Origin: Fen-1254 sp963769605
Lineage (GTDB): Bacteria > Bacteroidota > Ignavibacteria > UBA10030
Direction: 5' to 3'
NCBI GenBank assembly: GCA_963769605.1
Contig: CAVYML010000009.1
Coordinates: 1,550,001 to 1,614,000 of the forward strand
Length of the DNA: 64,000 nucleotides
Shown: one piece after another, positions 27,378 through 36,153 of the stretch
Numbering within the stretch: the first letter of the stretch is position 1
Layout: the number at the start of each line of letters is the position of its first letter
Program-made: the position numbers and the translations under genes
The notes under the pieces: model-generated
Database searches by the model: none
Seen by the model: only the letters and a program-made list of their open reading frames with translations
Told to the model about the DNA's origin: nothing

Positions 27378-28697
27378 ATGCTCAGCTGGTTAGAATGTAT
27401 CCGGGGTTGTGGAAAACGATATCCCATCGACCAAATCATTTATCGGTGTGAAACATGCGGCGCGCTGCTCGATGTTCAGCATGACGTCAAGGCTTTAAAA
27501 CGCCGGTCGGCTGCATCATGGAAAAAACTATTTGACGAACGCATCCGTACGAACGTGTGGCCGTATGCGAGCGGTGTCTGGGGAAAAAAGGAATGGGTGG
27601 CTCCCGGCTTAAAAAATGAAAATATCGTTTCCATGTTTGAAGGTCACACGAACTGCTTCTGGGCGGAGCGCCTCGGCAATCAGCTTGGTGTCCCGGATTT
27701 ATGGGTCAAGCTGTGCGGCAACAGTCACACCGGGTCGTTCAAAGATCTCGGCATGACGGTTCTGGTATCCGTGGTCAAGCAAATGATTGCGGAAGGCAAG
27801 CCGATCCGCGCTGTAGCATGTGCTTCAACCGGAGATACATCCGCTGCGCTTGCGGCTTATGGCGCCGCGGCGGGCATTCCGACCATCGTCTTTCTGCCGC
27901 GCGGAAAAGTTTCCACAGCACAGTTGGTTCAGCCGATTGCCAACGGCGCCACGGTGTTATCGCTGGATACGGATTTCGACGGCTGCATGCGTATTGTTCA
28001 GGAAATAACAGCGGATAATACCATCTATCTTGCCAATTCGATGAATTCCCTCCGCATGGAAGGACAAAAGACCGTTGGAATAGAAATTATACAGCAGTTC
28101 GATTGGGAAATTCCGGACTGGTTCATTATTCCTGCGGGAAATCTCGGCAACGTCAGCGCACTCGGCAAGGGATTGCTCCTGATGCGCGAGCTCGGACTTA
28201 TAAAGAAATTGCCGCGCATCATCTGTGCGCAAGCGGCGAATGCAAATCCGTTGTACATAAGTTTTCAGAACAAGTATAAATCGTACACGCCGGTTCAGGC
28301 ACAAAAGACGCTTGCCTCGGCGATACAAATCGGCGCACCGGTCAGCTACGAACGAGCGGTTAAGGTATTAAAAGAATTCGACGGCATCGTAGAACAGGCA
28401 ACAGAAAATGAATTAGCCAATGCAGCAGCGCAGGCAGACCGGGCGGGATTATTTACATGCCCGCAGACAGGCGTCGCACTCGCGGCATTATTCAAACTCA
28501 AAGAGCGCGGAGTCATAAAAAAGAAAGACCGAGTCGTTGTTATCTCCACAGCACACGGCCTAAAATTCTCGCAATTCAAAGTGGACTATCACGAAAAAGC
28601 CCTCGCCGATGTCGTTCCGGCATTCCCAAATCCGCCCATCTATCTGCCCGCAACAACCGACGCAGTACGAAGGAAGCTGGATGAGATTCTGAAATAA
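27378..28697 (+). CDS. thrC: Threonine synthase
   Basis: The 439-aa pyridoxal-phosphate enzyme turns O-phosphohomoserine into threonine. The cofactor lysine lies in NSHTGSFKDLGMTVL, the phosphate-binding loop in IIPAGNLGNVSALGKG, and an N-terminal CGKRYPIDQIIYRCETCG stretch resembles the zinc-ribbon-like leader of some threonine synthases. The ATG at 27378 has GAAGGA seven bases upstream; a longer frame runs into AT-rich simple sequence and is unlikely to be translated. It ends the long biosynthetic run. Confidence 0.93.
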   Translation: MLSWLECIRGCGKRYPIDQIIYRCETCGALLDVQHDVKALKRRSAASWKKLFDERIRTNVWPYASGVWGKKEWVAPGLKNENIVSMFEGHTNCFWAERLGNQLGVPDLWVKLCGNSHTGSFKDLGMTVLVSVVKQMIAEGKPIRAVACASTGDTSAALAAYGAAAGIPTIVFLPRGKVSTAQLVQPIANGATVLSLDTDFDGCMRIVQEITADNTIYLANSMNSLRMEGQKTVGIEIIQQFDWEIPDWFIIPAGNLGNVSALGKGLLLMRELGLIKKLPRIICAQAANANPLYISFQNKYKSYTPVQAQKTLASAIQIGAPVSYERAVKVLKEFDGIVEQATENELANAAAQADRAGLFTCPQTGVALAALFKLKERGVIKKKDRVVVISTAHGLKFSQFKVDYHEKALADVVPAFPNPPIYLPATTDAVRRKLDEILK

Positions 28698-28745
28698 CTG
28701 TAGCCGCGACCGGCTTGCCCGCCTCGGGAGGGTGGTCGCGGAACA
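28698..28745. repeat. REP-like element, copy 4, after thrC
   Basis: It begins CTGTAGCCGCGACCGG like the copies at 24.7-24.9 kb and folds through CGCGACC against GGTCGCG at 28734-28740. It starts one base after the thrC stop. Confidence 0.6.
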
Positions 28746-28793
28746 TCGAGTGCTTGCATCTATCGTTGATTGAAAAATAACCTTAACTTCGCT

Positions 28794-28818
28794 CCCAAGC
28801 TCTGCTTGGGGACGTTTT
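28794..28818 (+). terminator. Candidate terminator of the amino-acid run
   Basis: CCCAAGC at 28794-28800 pairs with GCTTGGG at 28804-28810 across a three-base loop and is followed by GACGTTTTCTT. It is well placed to end the run after thrC. The same core is a common dispersed repeat in bacteria, so it could also be a mobile palindrome. Confidence 0.5.
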
Positions 28819-28984
28819 CTTATGCTGACCCGCATTTGCAAGAATACCTGAAAATAAGTATGCATGAAATGCGTTATCTACTGAATTAACGTACAAGAAG
28901 AATAAAAAGAGATAAACAAATTGATGGATTTCATGAATATGAGTTTATTGTTATCAAAATCATTGTTTGGCTGTCATTATTCAC

Positions 28985-29013
28985 TTGACAGATGTTTCTA
29001 AAAATCATATTAT
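28985..29013 (+). promoter_or_regulatory. Strong sigma70-like promoter
   Basis: TTGACA at 28985-28990 and TATTAT at 29008-29013 are separated by exactly 17 bases. The element lies 115 bases upstream of the small gene at 29128. The stretch 28819-29127 otherwise holds no gene. Confidence 0.6.
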
Positions 29014-29127
29014 AGGGGAAGGATCTATAGGGGTTATCCAAGAATATCCTTGAAAGAGTAAGTGCTTGTTCTCACAACAAACTCATCTTTTTTTTGTAAG
29101 TTTATTTCAACCATGGGAGATTCTTCG

Positions 29128-29343
29128 ATGAAAACTCTAAAGACATCTCTTACTCCTGCACAGTTAAAGGGATTGAGGAATGCATATCAATCTATTGGCA
29201 ATGGAAAGGAAAAGATGTGGCTTTCTGCAAATACTGGAGAAGTATTTGATCGCGAAAAAGAGGGGATTAAGTTTTCAGAAAGCCTTAAATCAAAAGCGAT
29301 GAAAAAAATGGAAGAGGGGCTTTCTCGGATTTATGGCTCTTGA
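29128..29343 (+). CDS. Small hypothetical protein, first of an overlapping pair
   Basis: The 71-aa Lys-rich protein (MKTLKTSLTPAQLKGLRNAY at the start) has no motif I recognise. A GGGAGA site seven bases upstream favours the ATG at 29128 over one at 29113. It overlaps the next gene by 11 bases, and both are preceded by a consensus promoter, so they form a two-gene unit at the edge of the accessory region. An antitoxin-like or regulatory role is possible but not shown. Confidence 0.6.
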   Translation: MKTLKTSLTPAQLKGLRNAYQSIGNGKEKMWLSANTGEVFDREKEGIKFSESLKSKAMKKMEEGLSRIYGS

Positions 29344-29866
29344 TAACTACTCCGACATAATCGATGCCGAAAATATCGAACAATCAGTAGTCTTTAATCA
29401 TTCTGTTTATCTTACAGAATCTTTTAACAAATGGATTAAAGCGAAAAATCTTTCCCCCCGCTGTTTTATAATCCACCCGGAATTAGTAGAACAAGTATCG
29501 CTCAATCTTTTCACCGATCTACAACGCATTAAAGATTTTCATGATATTCATGAGGTAAATTGCAGAAAATTTGCCGCTTATCAAGCCGCATGGATTCTTC
29601 GATTACGGCCGATTCAGATTATTAAGTTGCAATCCAAAAGTAAGAAATATGTAATCCTTGCCAACGAACTCTTTGCCCTTCAAACTGTGATCGCACATAT
29701 GTATGACATGATAAGGGAAAAGTTTCTTGATGCCAATGAATTAAAAGAATGGACAGCGTTTCTCGATAAAGTTGTTTATCATTTTCACCATCGCATTATA
29801 AACCCTCAAGGATTGGAGCTTACATTTGAAGCATTAGGATTAGCTCCTCCTTACATGAAAACATAA
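29333..29866 (+). CDS. Hypothetical protein, second of an overlapping pair
   Basis: The 177-aa soluble protein starts MALDNYSDIIDAENIEQSVV inside the end of the previous gene, so translation is probably coupled. It appears mostly helical, with a central basic stretch (ILRLRPIQIIKLQSKSKKY) and a His-rich segment near the end (KVVYHFHHRI). I recognise no family. The gene pair lies upstream of a methyltransferase operon but is separated from it by about 390 bases. Confidence 0.6.
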   Translation: MALDNYSDIIDAENIEQSVVFNHSVYLTESFNKWIKAKNLSPRCFIIHPELVEQVSLNLFTDLQRIKDFHDIHEVNCRKFAAYQAAWILRLRPIQIIKLQSKSKKYVILANELFALQTVIAHMYDMIREKFLDANELKEWTAFLDKVVYHFHHRIINPQGLELTFEALGLAPPYMKT

Positions 29867-30257
29867 ATATCCATTTACCCGGAAAATTATTCTTCATTTT
29901 CTTAAACAAACAAGAAGTCCTCTCCTACTCTATAGACTATAGATAGAAACGGGCTTCATCCGGCACTTGATTCTATTTTTTAAAAACCGTAAATATTCAT
30001 GTTCAAGTACTGTGAATTCGGGTGGACTAGTCCATCGAAACTTTGTTCAGGTGGAAGTTGTGGGATGATATCTCTTCGAATTCATTTCGAAATTCTTCAT
30101 CTTTAAAGGATTGCAAACAAGGCAAGGGATTGATGGATTACGACCGATATACACATTATATGATGAGTAGTGGGAATAATATTCCAGATTGAAACTGGCA
30201 TTATTACAACATTTTTATCAAACTTTTATTAATTTGCTCGATATTGAGGAAACATTA
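29867..30257. other. AT-rich intergenic region before the methyltransferase operon
   Basis: About 390 bases with no established gene. A 19-codon frame starting ATGGATTACGACCG at 30133 ends at 30192, and a TTG-started extension of the methyltransferase begins at 30189. A promoter for the operon should lie here, but no clear consensus pair was found. Confidence 0.4.
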
Positions 30258-31670
30258 ATGCATCACATGGATATTCACGATCGAATTGATAAAAGGATTC
30301 AAGATAAAATAGATAAGTATTTATCATCAGGAAGAGTACAGGACGTTTCTTTTCGTGAATGGTGCAAAGAATGGACATGGGCCAAGAGGTCCGACGTTTA
30401 TACGCATTATATTCATTCCTATCCCGCAAAATTATTGCCTTATGTTCCTATTTGCTTTCTTGCGAGCACACTTTCTGGTGAAGATGAAACTATTTTAGAT
30501 TGCTTTGCAGGCACAGGCACCGTATTGCTTGAGGCTCTTGTTCATCATACTAAACCAAGGAATAGTTATGGCATTGATATTAATCCCTTGGCAAGATTGA
30601 TTGCAAAAGTTAAAACTACGCTCATTCAGCCCGAGCGGTTAAAGGATGCGGCTTCATTGCTTTTTAATATTATTAAAAAGAATCACCTGGCACCAATACC
30701 AGTGTTCGACAATATTGATTTTTGGTTTAGACCAGGCGCAATAAACGATCTCGCGAAAATTAAACATGCGATAGATACTCTCGACGTATCTGTTAATGAA
30801 AGAGATTTTTTTCTTGTTTGTTTTTCATCGATAATTAGAGATGCTTCTAGGGCCGATCCATTTATTGCACCACCGATAATTCTGAAGACAAGCAATTTCC
30901 CCAAAAATAGAAAAAAAGAAATAACAAATATAGTAAACAAAAAGCAACATTCTAGTCCCATCGGATTATTTGAAAAACGAGTTAATCAAAATATTAACCG
31001 AATGATTTCGCTACACTTAGAATTAAATGGAAGGCAAACACAAAAAAAGGCTACAATCATTTGGGACGATGCCCGTGATATAAAAATGGGGAAATATATT
31101 TCATCTGGAAGATTAAAAAAAGAAAATCCCAGAGCATTGGACAATAAAATAGGGTTAGTCATCACATCGCCTCCCTATATGTCGGCTCAAAAATATATTA
31201 GATCAACCCGACTAGAATTATCATGGCTTGGTCTCGTTCCAATTGAAGAAATAAACCAAATTGATCGCAAAATTATTGGCACAGAACGGATTACCCAGAA
31301 CGAAACGAAAGAACTTCGCCCAATAGGAATCAGCATTGCCGACAAAATGCTTAAACGCGTGTTTAATATTAACCCAACCCGATATGCGATCGCCTCTAAC
31401 TATTACAATGAAATGAAACTGTCTTTAAATTCAATATATAAGGTTCTCAGGCCAAAAGGAACCTGCATAATTGTTGTTGGCAATAACAATGTGTGTGGCA
31501 TTGAGGCTAAAAATCACATTGTTTTAAGCGAACTTGCCGCAGAAAACAGAATGTTTAAGACAAAAACAATTCTCCGTGATTCCATTGCATCAAGGGGCAT
31601 GATAACAAAGAGGCATGCAACAGGCGGAGTAATAGATGATGAATATGTTTTGTTGCTCGAAAAACAATAA
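30258..31670 (+). CDS. DNA methyltransferase (amino-MTase with SPPY motif)
   Basis: The 470-aa protein has the SAM-binding motif DCFAGTGTVLLEALV at about residue 81, preceded by YTHYIHSYPAKLLPYVP, and the catalytic motif ITSPPYMSAQKYIRSTR near residue 304, typical of N4-cytosine or N6-adenine methyltransferases. A late strand KGTCIIVVGNN is consistent with the same fold. There is no adjacent restriction-endonuclease gene; the next three genes, spaced 11 to 23 bases apart, encode a phosphoribosyltransferase-like protein, an AAA+ ATPase and an unknown protein. The ATG at 30258 is chosen for its GAGGA site; the frame is open 23 codons further upstream. Confidence 0.85.
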   Translation: MHHMDIHDRIDKRIQDKIDKYLSSGRVQDVSFREWCKEWTWAKRSDVYTHYIHSYPAKLLPYVPICFLASTLSGEDETILDCFAGTGTVLLEALVHHTKPRNSYGIDINPLARLIAKVKTTLIQPERLKDAASLLFNIIKKNHLAPIPVFDNIDFWFRPGAINDLAKIKHAIDTLDVSVNERDFFLVCFSSIIRDASRADPFIAPPIILKTSNFPKNRKKEITNIVNKKQHSSPIGLFEKRVNQNINRMISLHLELNGRQTQKKATIIWDDARDIKMGKYISSGRLKKENPRALDNKIGLVITSPPYMSAQKYIRSTRLELSWLGLVPIEEINQIDRKIIGTERITQNETKELRPIGISIADKMLKRVFNINPTRYAIASNYYNEMKLSLNSIYKVLRPKGTCIIVVGNNNVCGIEAKNHIVLSELAAENRMFKTKTILRDSIASRGMITKRHATGGVIDDEYVLLLEKQ

Positions 31671-31693
31671 TATACAAAAGCAGGGGTCCTATT

Positions 31694-32695
31694 ATGAGGC
31701 CTGGTCGATTTAATCTTCAGGATAAATTGTTTAACAAGATAGAAGCATTAAACGCTACTATCTGGAAAGATCATGTTCTAACAAAACCTATTATCATTGG
31801 GTGGTTAGACAATTTTAATAATGAAAAAGAAAGGTTGCACGCATTGTTTCTATTGTCACGCTTTATGTATTTTGGGTCGGTTCATATTCGTGAACTATTA
31901 AAGGCGCTCTATAGGGATTTATATAAATACCCCATCATTGAAGACATAAGAAAGACACATTCTAACACTATGGATATCGATATTATTAAAAGGGAATTTG
32001 AGGACAGACTTCACAAAACGAAATTCGTTGGGGTAGGAGGACCATCTGAAAGTGGGAGTATGTTGGTCTATCATTTTCGCCTTGTAAATAGTCTTTCCAT
32101 GGATTCATTTGCTAATCAAGGAGACTTGGTTATTTCTGTCGGCACCACAAATAAGGAAGTATTAAAAGAGCCGCAAATCAATCATTATATATTTATCGAT
32201 GATTTCTGTGGATCTGGACAGCAGGCCAGCACATACTTAGATGATCTTGTGGCCAAAATAAAAACAATTGATCCTGACATTACTATTGATTATTTGACAC
32301 TCTTTGCGATGCAGGATGGAATCCGTAAGATTAAGCTTAGCAAGAAGTTTAATAGAGTTGAGGCGGTTTTCGAAATGAATATTTCTTTTAAATGCTTTTC
32401 TCATTTGTCGCGATATAAAGATGATTTGCCCGCTCAAATTGATTTTACCTATGCAAAGCAAATGTGTGCGAATTATGGAAAAAAACTTATACATAGCCTT
32501 TGTCAACAAGCCGATAAGAATGCTTCGCCCGAACAACTTAACAGATGTGCAGAGAGAAATGCGCTGGGTTTTAATAATGATCAATTGTTACTGGGTTTCC
32601 AACACAACGTGCCTGACAATACGTTGCCCATAATATGGTATAATGAAAAAATCGTCGATTGGACACCAATTTTCCAAAGATATAACAAAAAATAG
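31694..32695 (+). CDS. Phosphoribosyltransferase-like protein of a conflict-system operon
   Basis: The 333-aa protein is mostly unfamiliar, but HYIFIDDFCGSGQQASTYL at residues 164-182 is a PRPP-loop-like motif: a hydrophobic strand, two Asp and a Gly/Ser-rich turn. VGVGGPSESGSMLVYHFR at 112-129 could be an earlier phosphate-binding turn. It resembles the phosphoribosyltransferase-like proteins described next to ORC/CDC6-type ATPases in surveys of bacterial conflict systems (PRTase-CE, named from memory). The gene lies 23 bases after the methyltransferase and 11 bases before the ATPase. It probably does not serve ordinary nucleotide salvage. Confidence 0.65.
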   Translation: MRPGRFNLQDKLFNKIEALNATIWKDHVLTKPIIIGWLDNFNNEKERLHALFLLSRFMYFGSVHIRELLKALYRDLYKYPIIEDIRKTHSNTMDIDIIKREFEDRLHKTKFVGVGGPSESGSMLVYHFRLVNSLSMDSFANQGDLVISVGTTNKEVLKEPQINHYIFIDDFCGSGQQASTYLDDLVAKIKTIDPDITIDYLTLFAMQDGIRKIKLSKKFNRVEAVFEMNISFKCFSHLSRYKDDLPAQIDFTYAKQMCANYGKKLIHSLCQQADKNASPEQLNRCAERNALGFNNDQLLLGFQHNVPDNTLPIIWYNEKIVDWTPIFQRYNKK

Positions 32696-32706
32696 GGTGA
32701 TTAATT

Positions 32707-34689
32707 ATGGAAATAAAAAATCCCTTTGATGTTACCAGGGCTGTTGAATTTTCTGATGATCAAATCAATAGCCTTTGGGTGGACATTCTTTTTTCGAGGA
32801 ACAATTTTTTAGATGTAATTAAACCCTCTTCTCCCACACCTATGATAATTCTTGGAGGGAAGGGTAGCGGTAAAACACATTTGATGAGATATATGTCGTA
32901 TCCTCTTCAAAAAATTAGACATTCAGAAAACGTTTTAAGTGGAATCGCATCAGAAGGATATCTTGGTATTTTCTTTTGGTGCACAGGAATGCAAACAGAT
33001 AGATTCAAGGGAAAGGGGCAGCTAGATGAAGTCTGGCGCACAATATTTTCATATTTTTTAGAGCTCTGGTTTTCACAGGTTGTGCTCAAAATAGTTATTG
33101 ACCTTATTCGATCAAATAATGCAAATATCCTTGATGAGAGTGCTTTATCAAAAAAAATTGTAGATCTATTCGACGAGGTTCCCAACAAAGAGCAATACAA
33201 AAATATTGAAGATATTGTTACGTTGCTGGTTAAGCTTCAGAAATTGGTTGATGTGGCTGTAAATAATTGCGCGATAACGGGTAAGTTTGGTGATTTAAAA
33301 ATCCTTTTAAGTCCCGGAAAATTAATATTTGGTATTCCAAAGCTTTTATCTAACAATATTGAGTTTTTTAATAAAATTCAATTTCTATATTTAATTGACG
33401 AATTTGAGATCCTAACAATAGAGCAGCAAAAATATATTAACACTCTTCTGAGAGAAAAGGAATTGCCGGTTTCCTTTAAAATTGGTTCGCGACTCTACGG
33501 AATAAAGACATATAGAACATTTGGAGATGATGAAGAAAACAAGGAAGGATCGGAATTTGAGAAATATCCTATTGACGATTCTTTCAGACGCGACGATAAG
33601 TATAGCAAATTTGCCAGAACGCTGTGCTTAAAGAGATTAGAAGATGCTCATTGTCCCACAAAGATCAATGATATCTTGTGTATCGATTCTTTTTTTGAAG
33701 AATTCGACTATAGAGTATATCTAGGAAACTTAAATAAACGCTATTCGAATAAAACTGGCCCCCATATAAAAAAATTACACCGGGAGTTGTTGAAATATAA
33801 TATTAAGAATATAGACATAATCATTAACAATTTAATATTTTCTCAGGATCTTTTAATCGAACGCACTAATCTGTTTTTATTTTATAGAAATTGGAAAGAC
33901 AGCGGAAAGGGCGGGCTTGAAAAATTTAGCAAACTTATTCATCAAGAAGCGAAAGATTATTTTAATGATCCGAGGAGAAATGGAAACCACAACAAAATAC
34001 TGGAAAAATTTAAATATGACATAATTGCTAAAATTATTTTAGACGCCGGTGATACCCAGTTTTATTGTGGATTTAATACTTTTATCGAAATGTCAGAAGG
34101 TATTCCAAGAAATCTTCTTAAATTACTCAGACATATTTATAAAAAATCTCTTTTTACTGGGGAGGTGCCTTTTGGTAATTCAAGAATATCACTTGAGTCT
34201 CAAAATAAGGGTGTACAAGACGCCGCGGATTGGTTTTTTGAGGACGCTAGAAATGTTGGCGACGAAGGAAAGCGCACGAAAGATAACATAACAAGGTTAG
34301 CCCGATTATTTAGAGAAATTAGATATTCAGACCTTCCCCCTGAATGTTCTATTTGCGCGTTTAGTATTGACTTATCAAGCCTTCAAGAAAATACTGTGCA
34401 ACAAATCAGCAACGCCGAGAATTATTCTTTCTTAATACGCAAGGGAGTCCGCAAGAATAAAAACAATAAAAAAATGGATACCTTATTTCAAATAAATGGA
34501 ATATTATCGCCAAAATGGGAGTTACCAATTTATAAAAGAGGTGAGCTTCCTTTGTCTGTGCGTGAGGCTAATGCAATATTTAATCCGTTAACTGATTCAG
34601 AGTATGATGAAATATTAAAAATGCGTTTAAAGAAATATAACGCACCCTTTATGAGTGATAATTCGAGCAATGATGATTTTTTTGATTAG
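32707..34689 (+). CDS. ORC/CDC6-like AAA+ ATPase
   Basis: The 660-aa protein starts NPFDVTRAVEFSDDQINSLW and has a Walker A loop ILGGKGSGKTHLMRYMS near residue 55, Walker B in FLYLIDEFEIL near 235, and a sensor-1-like FKIGSRLYG. The C-terminal half is helical and Lys-rich and may contain a winged helix. The combination resembles the ORC-CDC6 ATPase family annotated in bacterial defence islands. AGGGTGA gives the ribosome site. It is likely the motor or switch of the four-gene unit. Confidence 0.75.
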   Translation: MEIKNPFDVTRAVEFSDDQINSLWVDILFSRNNFLDVIKPSSPTPMIILGGKGSGKTHLMRYMSYPLQKIRHSENVLSGIASEGYLGIFFWCTGMQTDRFKGKGQLDEVWRTIFSYFLELWFSQVVLKIVIDLIRSNNANILDESALSKKIVDLFDEVPNKEQYKNIEDIVTLLVKLQKLVDVAVNNCAITGKFGDLKILLSPGKLIFGIPKLLSNNIEFFNKIQFLYLIDEFEILTIEQQKYINTLLREKELPVSFKIGSRLYGIKTYRTFGDDEENKEGSEFEKYPIDDSFRRDDKYSKFARTLCLKRLEDAHCPTKINDILCIDSFFEEFDYRVYLGNLNKRYSNKTGPHIKKLHRELLKYNIKNIDIIINNLIFSQDLLIERTNLFLFYRNWKDSGKGGLEKFSKLIHQEAKDYFNDPRRNGNHNKILEKFKYDIIAKIILDAGDTQFYCGFNTFIEMSEGIPRNLLKLLRHIYKKSLFTGEVPFGNSRISLESQNKGVQDAADWFFEDARNVGDEGKRTKDNITRLARLFREIRYSDLPPECSICAFSIDLSSLQENTVQQISNAENYSFLIRKGVRKNKNNKKMDTLFQINGILSPKWELPIYKRGELPLSVREANAIFNPLTDSEYDEILKMRLKKYNAPFMSDNSSNDDFFD

Positions 34690-34701
34690 GAAAAATCCCA
34701 A

Positions 34702-35655
34702 ATGGATTATAATATATTTTATAAGAAAAAATATTTGACTATTGAAGATTACAATAGAAATAATGTGTGGGATTTGTTTATTTCGGGATACAACAATAGC
34801 GAAAGAGTTAGAAAGGTATTTAAAAAAACAAACTCTTTGGAAAAACACTGGTTAATCTTTCCAGAATATTGCTATTCAATGGGAGAGTGTCCAAAACAAG
34901 ACAAATGTTTTACTTTTTCATCCGGCTCTACGGAATCAGAGTTAATTATTGATTATGCTTCACGATCGAATTCTGTTTTATTAAACTGCAACTTATGCAT
35001 AGACATTACAGGATTCATGCGACCACACTTGTTGTTTCTTATTTACTATTTATATCTCAATAAAGTAAAAAAGTTTGATGTCATATATACGGATCCCATA
35101 AAATATTGCAAACATGAAGAAACCACGTTTACGAGAAGTGAGGTATACGATGTGCGACCTATTTTAGGCTTCGAAGGTTCACCTATTCCAGATAATTCTA
35201 ATGATTTAATAATCATAGGCTCTGGATTTGATCATCAGTTAATTGCACATATCGCCGAAAACAAATCGAATGTACGAAAGAAAACACAAATGTTTGGATT
35301 TCCTTCGCTTCAGCCGGATATGTTTCAACAAAACCTATTAAGAGCGTATAAAGCGGAAGCCTCCATGGAAGACAAATATTCTCTTGATGGACAAGAAAAT
35401 TTGTTAGCTCCCGCTAACGATCCATTTGTTACAGCCAGCGTAATACAGGAGTATGTAAATACCCAAAAAAAAATCACCAATCTATATCTTAGTCCGCTCT
35501 CTACAAAAGCGCAAACTCTAGGTTTTGGCATATATTATTTTTGGGAATGTATAAACAAACCCGTCAGCATAATATTTCCCTTTTGTAAACAATACGAAAG
35601 AGAAACAACCGAAGGAATATCGAAAATATGGAAATATACGGTCGAGCTACCATAA
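34702..35655 (+). CDS. Unknown Rossmann-like partner protein
   Basis: The 317-aa protein has no family I can name with confidence. Two strand-turn segments suggest nucleotide-binding folds: NLCIDITGFMRPHLLFLIYY around residue 97 and DLIIIGSGFDHQLIAHIAEN around 170. A late YLSPLSTKAQTLGFGIYYFW stretch recalls ligand-sensing Rossmann proteins such as CARF domains. There is a short Cys-rich patch (YCYSMGECPKQDKC). It follows the ATPase after 12 bases with its own AGGAAAA site and closes the operon, so it may be the sensor or effector. Confidence 0.6.
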   Translation: MDYNIFYKKKYLTIEDYNRNNVWDLFISGYNNSERVRKVFKKTNSLEKHWLIFPEYCYSMGECPKQDKCFTFSSGSTESELIIDYASRSNSVLLNCNLCIDITGFMRPHLLFLIYYLYLNKVKKFDVIYTDPIKYCKHEETTFTRSEVYDVRPILGFEGSPIPDNSNDLIIIGSGFDHQLIAHIAENKSNVRKKTQMFGFPSLQPDMFQQNLLRAYKAEASMEDKYSLDGQENLLAPANDPFVTASVIQEYVNTQKKITNLYLSPLSTKAQTLGFGIYYFWECINKPVSIIFPFCKQYERETTEGISKIWKYTVELP

Positions 35656-36153
35656 ACTAGAAATACAATTGATTACATAAAATTATAACTACTATTCCAA
35701 CAATGAGAAAAGCATCAAACAGAGCAATTCATCTCATGTTTCTAATATAAAGCTGCGACACTTTTGGCGCCATGGCTTCAACGTTTTACCTTTTGTCTTC
35801 TGCATTCTATATTCTACTTGAGGATTGGCGTCGTGCTTTTGATGATTATGCTTGTTCGTTAGCGAATATCAAAGAGCTATACATTCCGCGATGGCGGAAT
35901 GTATAGCTAGAGATTTATCCTTAATCATTCTCTGCCTTCGCGAAAAAGTATTTTTATGCACCGAGTTTACCCGCTGCTTGTTTGGCATTAATTTCATGCC
36001 CTTTAGATATTTGGACTATTTTATAGTGCTGATATTATTTCCCTTAGCGAATTGCCTTTTATCCATCTCTGGTGTAATTTAATATCGTTGGATTAATAAT
36101 ATATTCGATTACTTTTATTTTAATTGACATCCTAAAATTGCCATAGAGTCCGA
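35656..36153. other. Intergenic region with a long perfect hairpin
   Basis: About 500 bases without a convincing gene. A 76-codon frame at 35852-36082 runs through the hairpin at 35875-35908 and has no family features. The rest is AT-rich. Confidence 0.5.
35875..35908. repeat. Perfect 15-bp palindromic hairpin
   Basis: AGCTATACATTCCGC at 35875-35889 is exactly complementary to 35894-35908 across the loop GATG. No T tract follows, so it is not a standard terminator. It could be a mobile palindrome or a protein-binding site between the ATPase operon and the HNH gene. Confidence 0.7.

Noticed and set aside
35852..36082. 76-aa frame after the ATPase operon
   Set aside because: It reads through a perfect palindrome and has no ribosome site or family resemblance.
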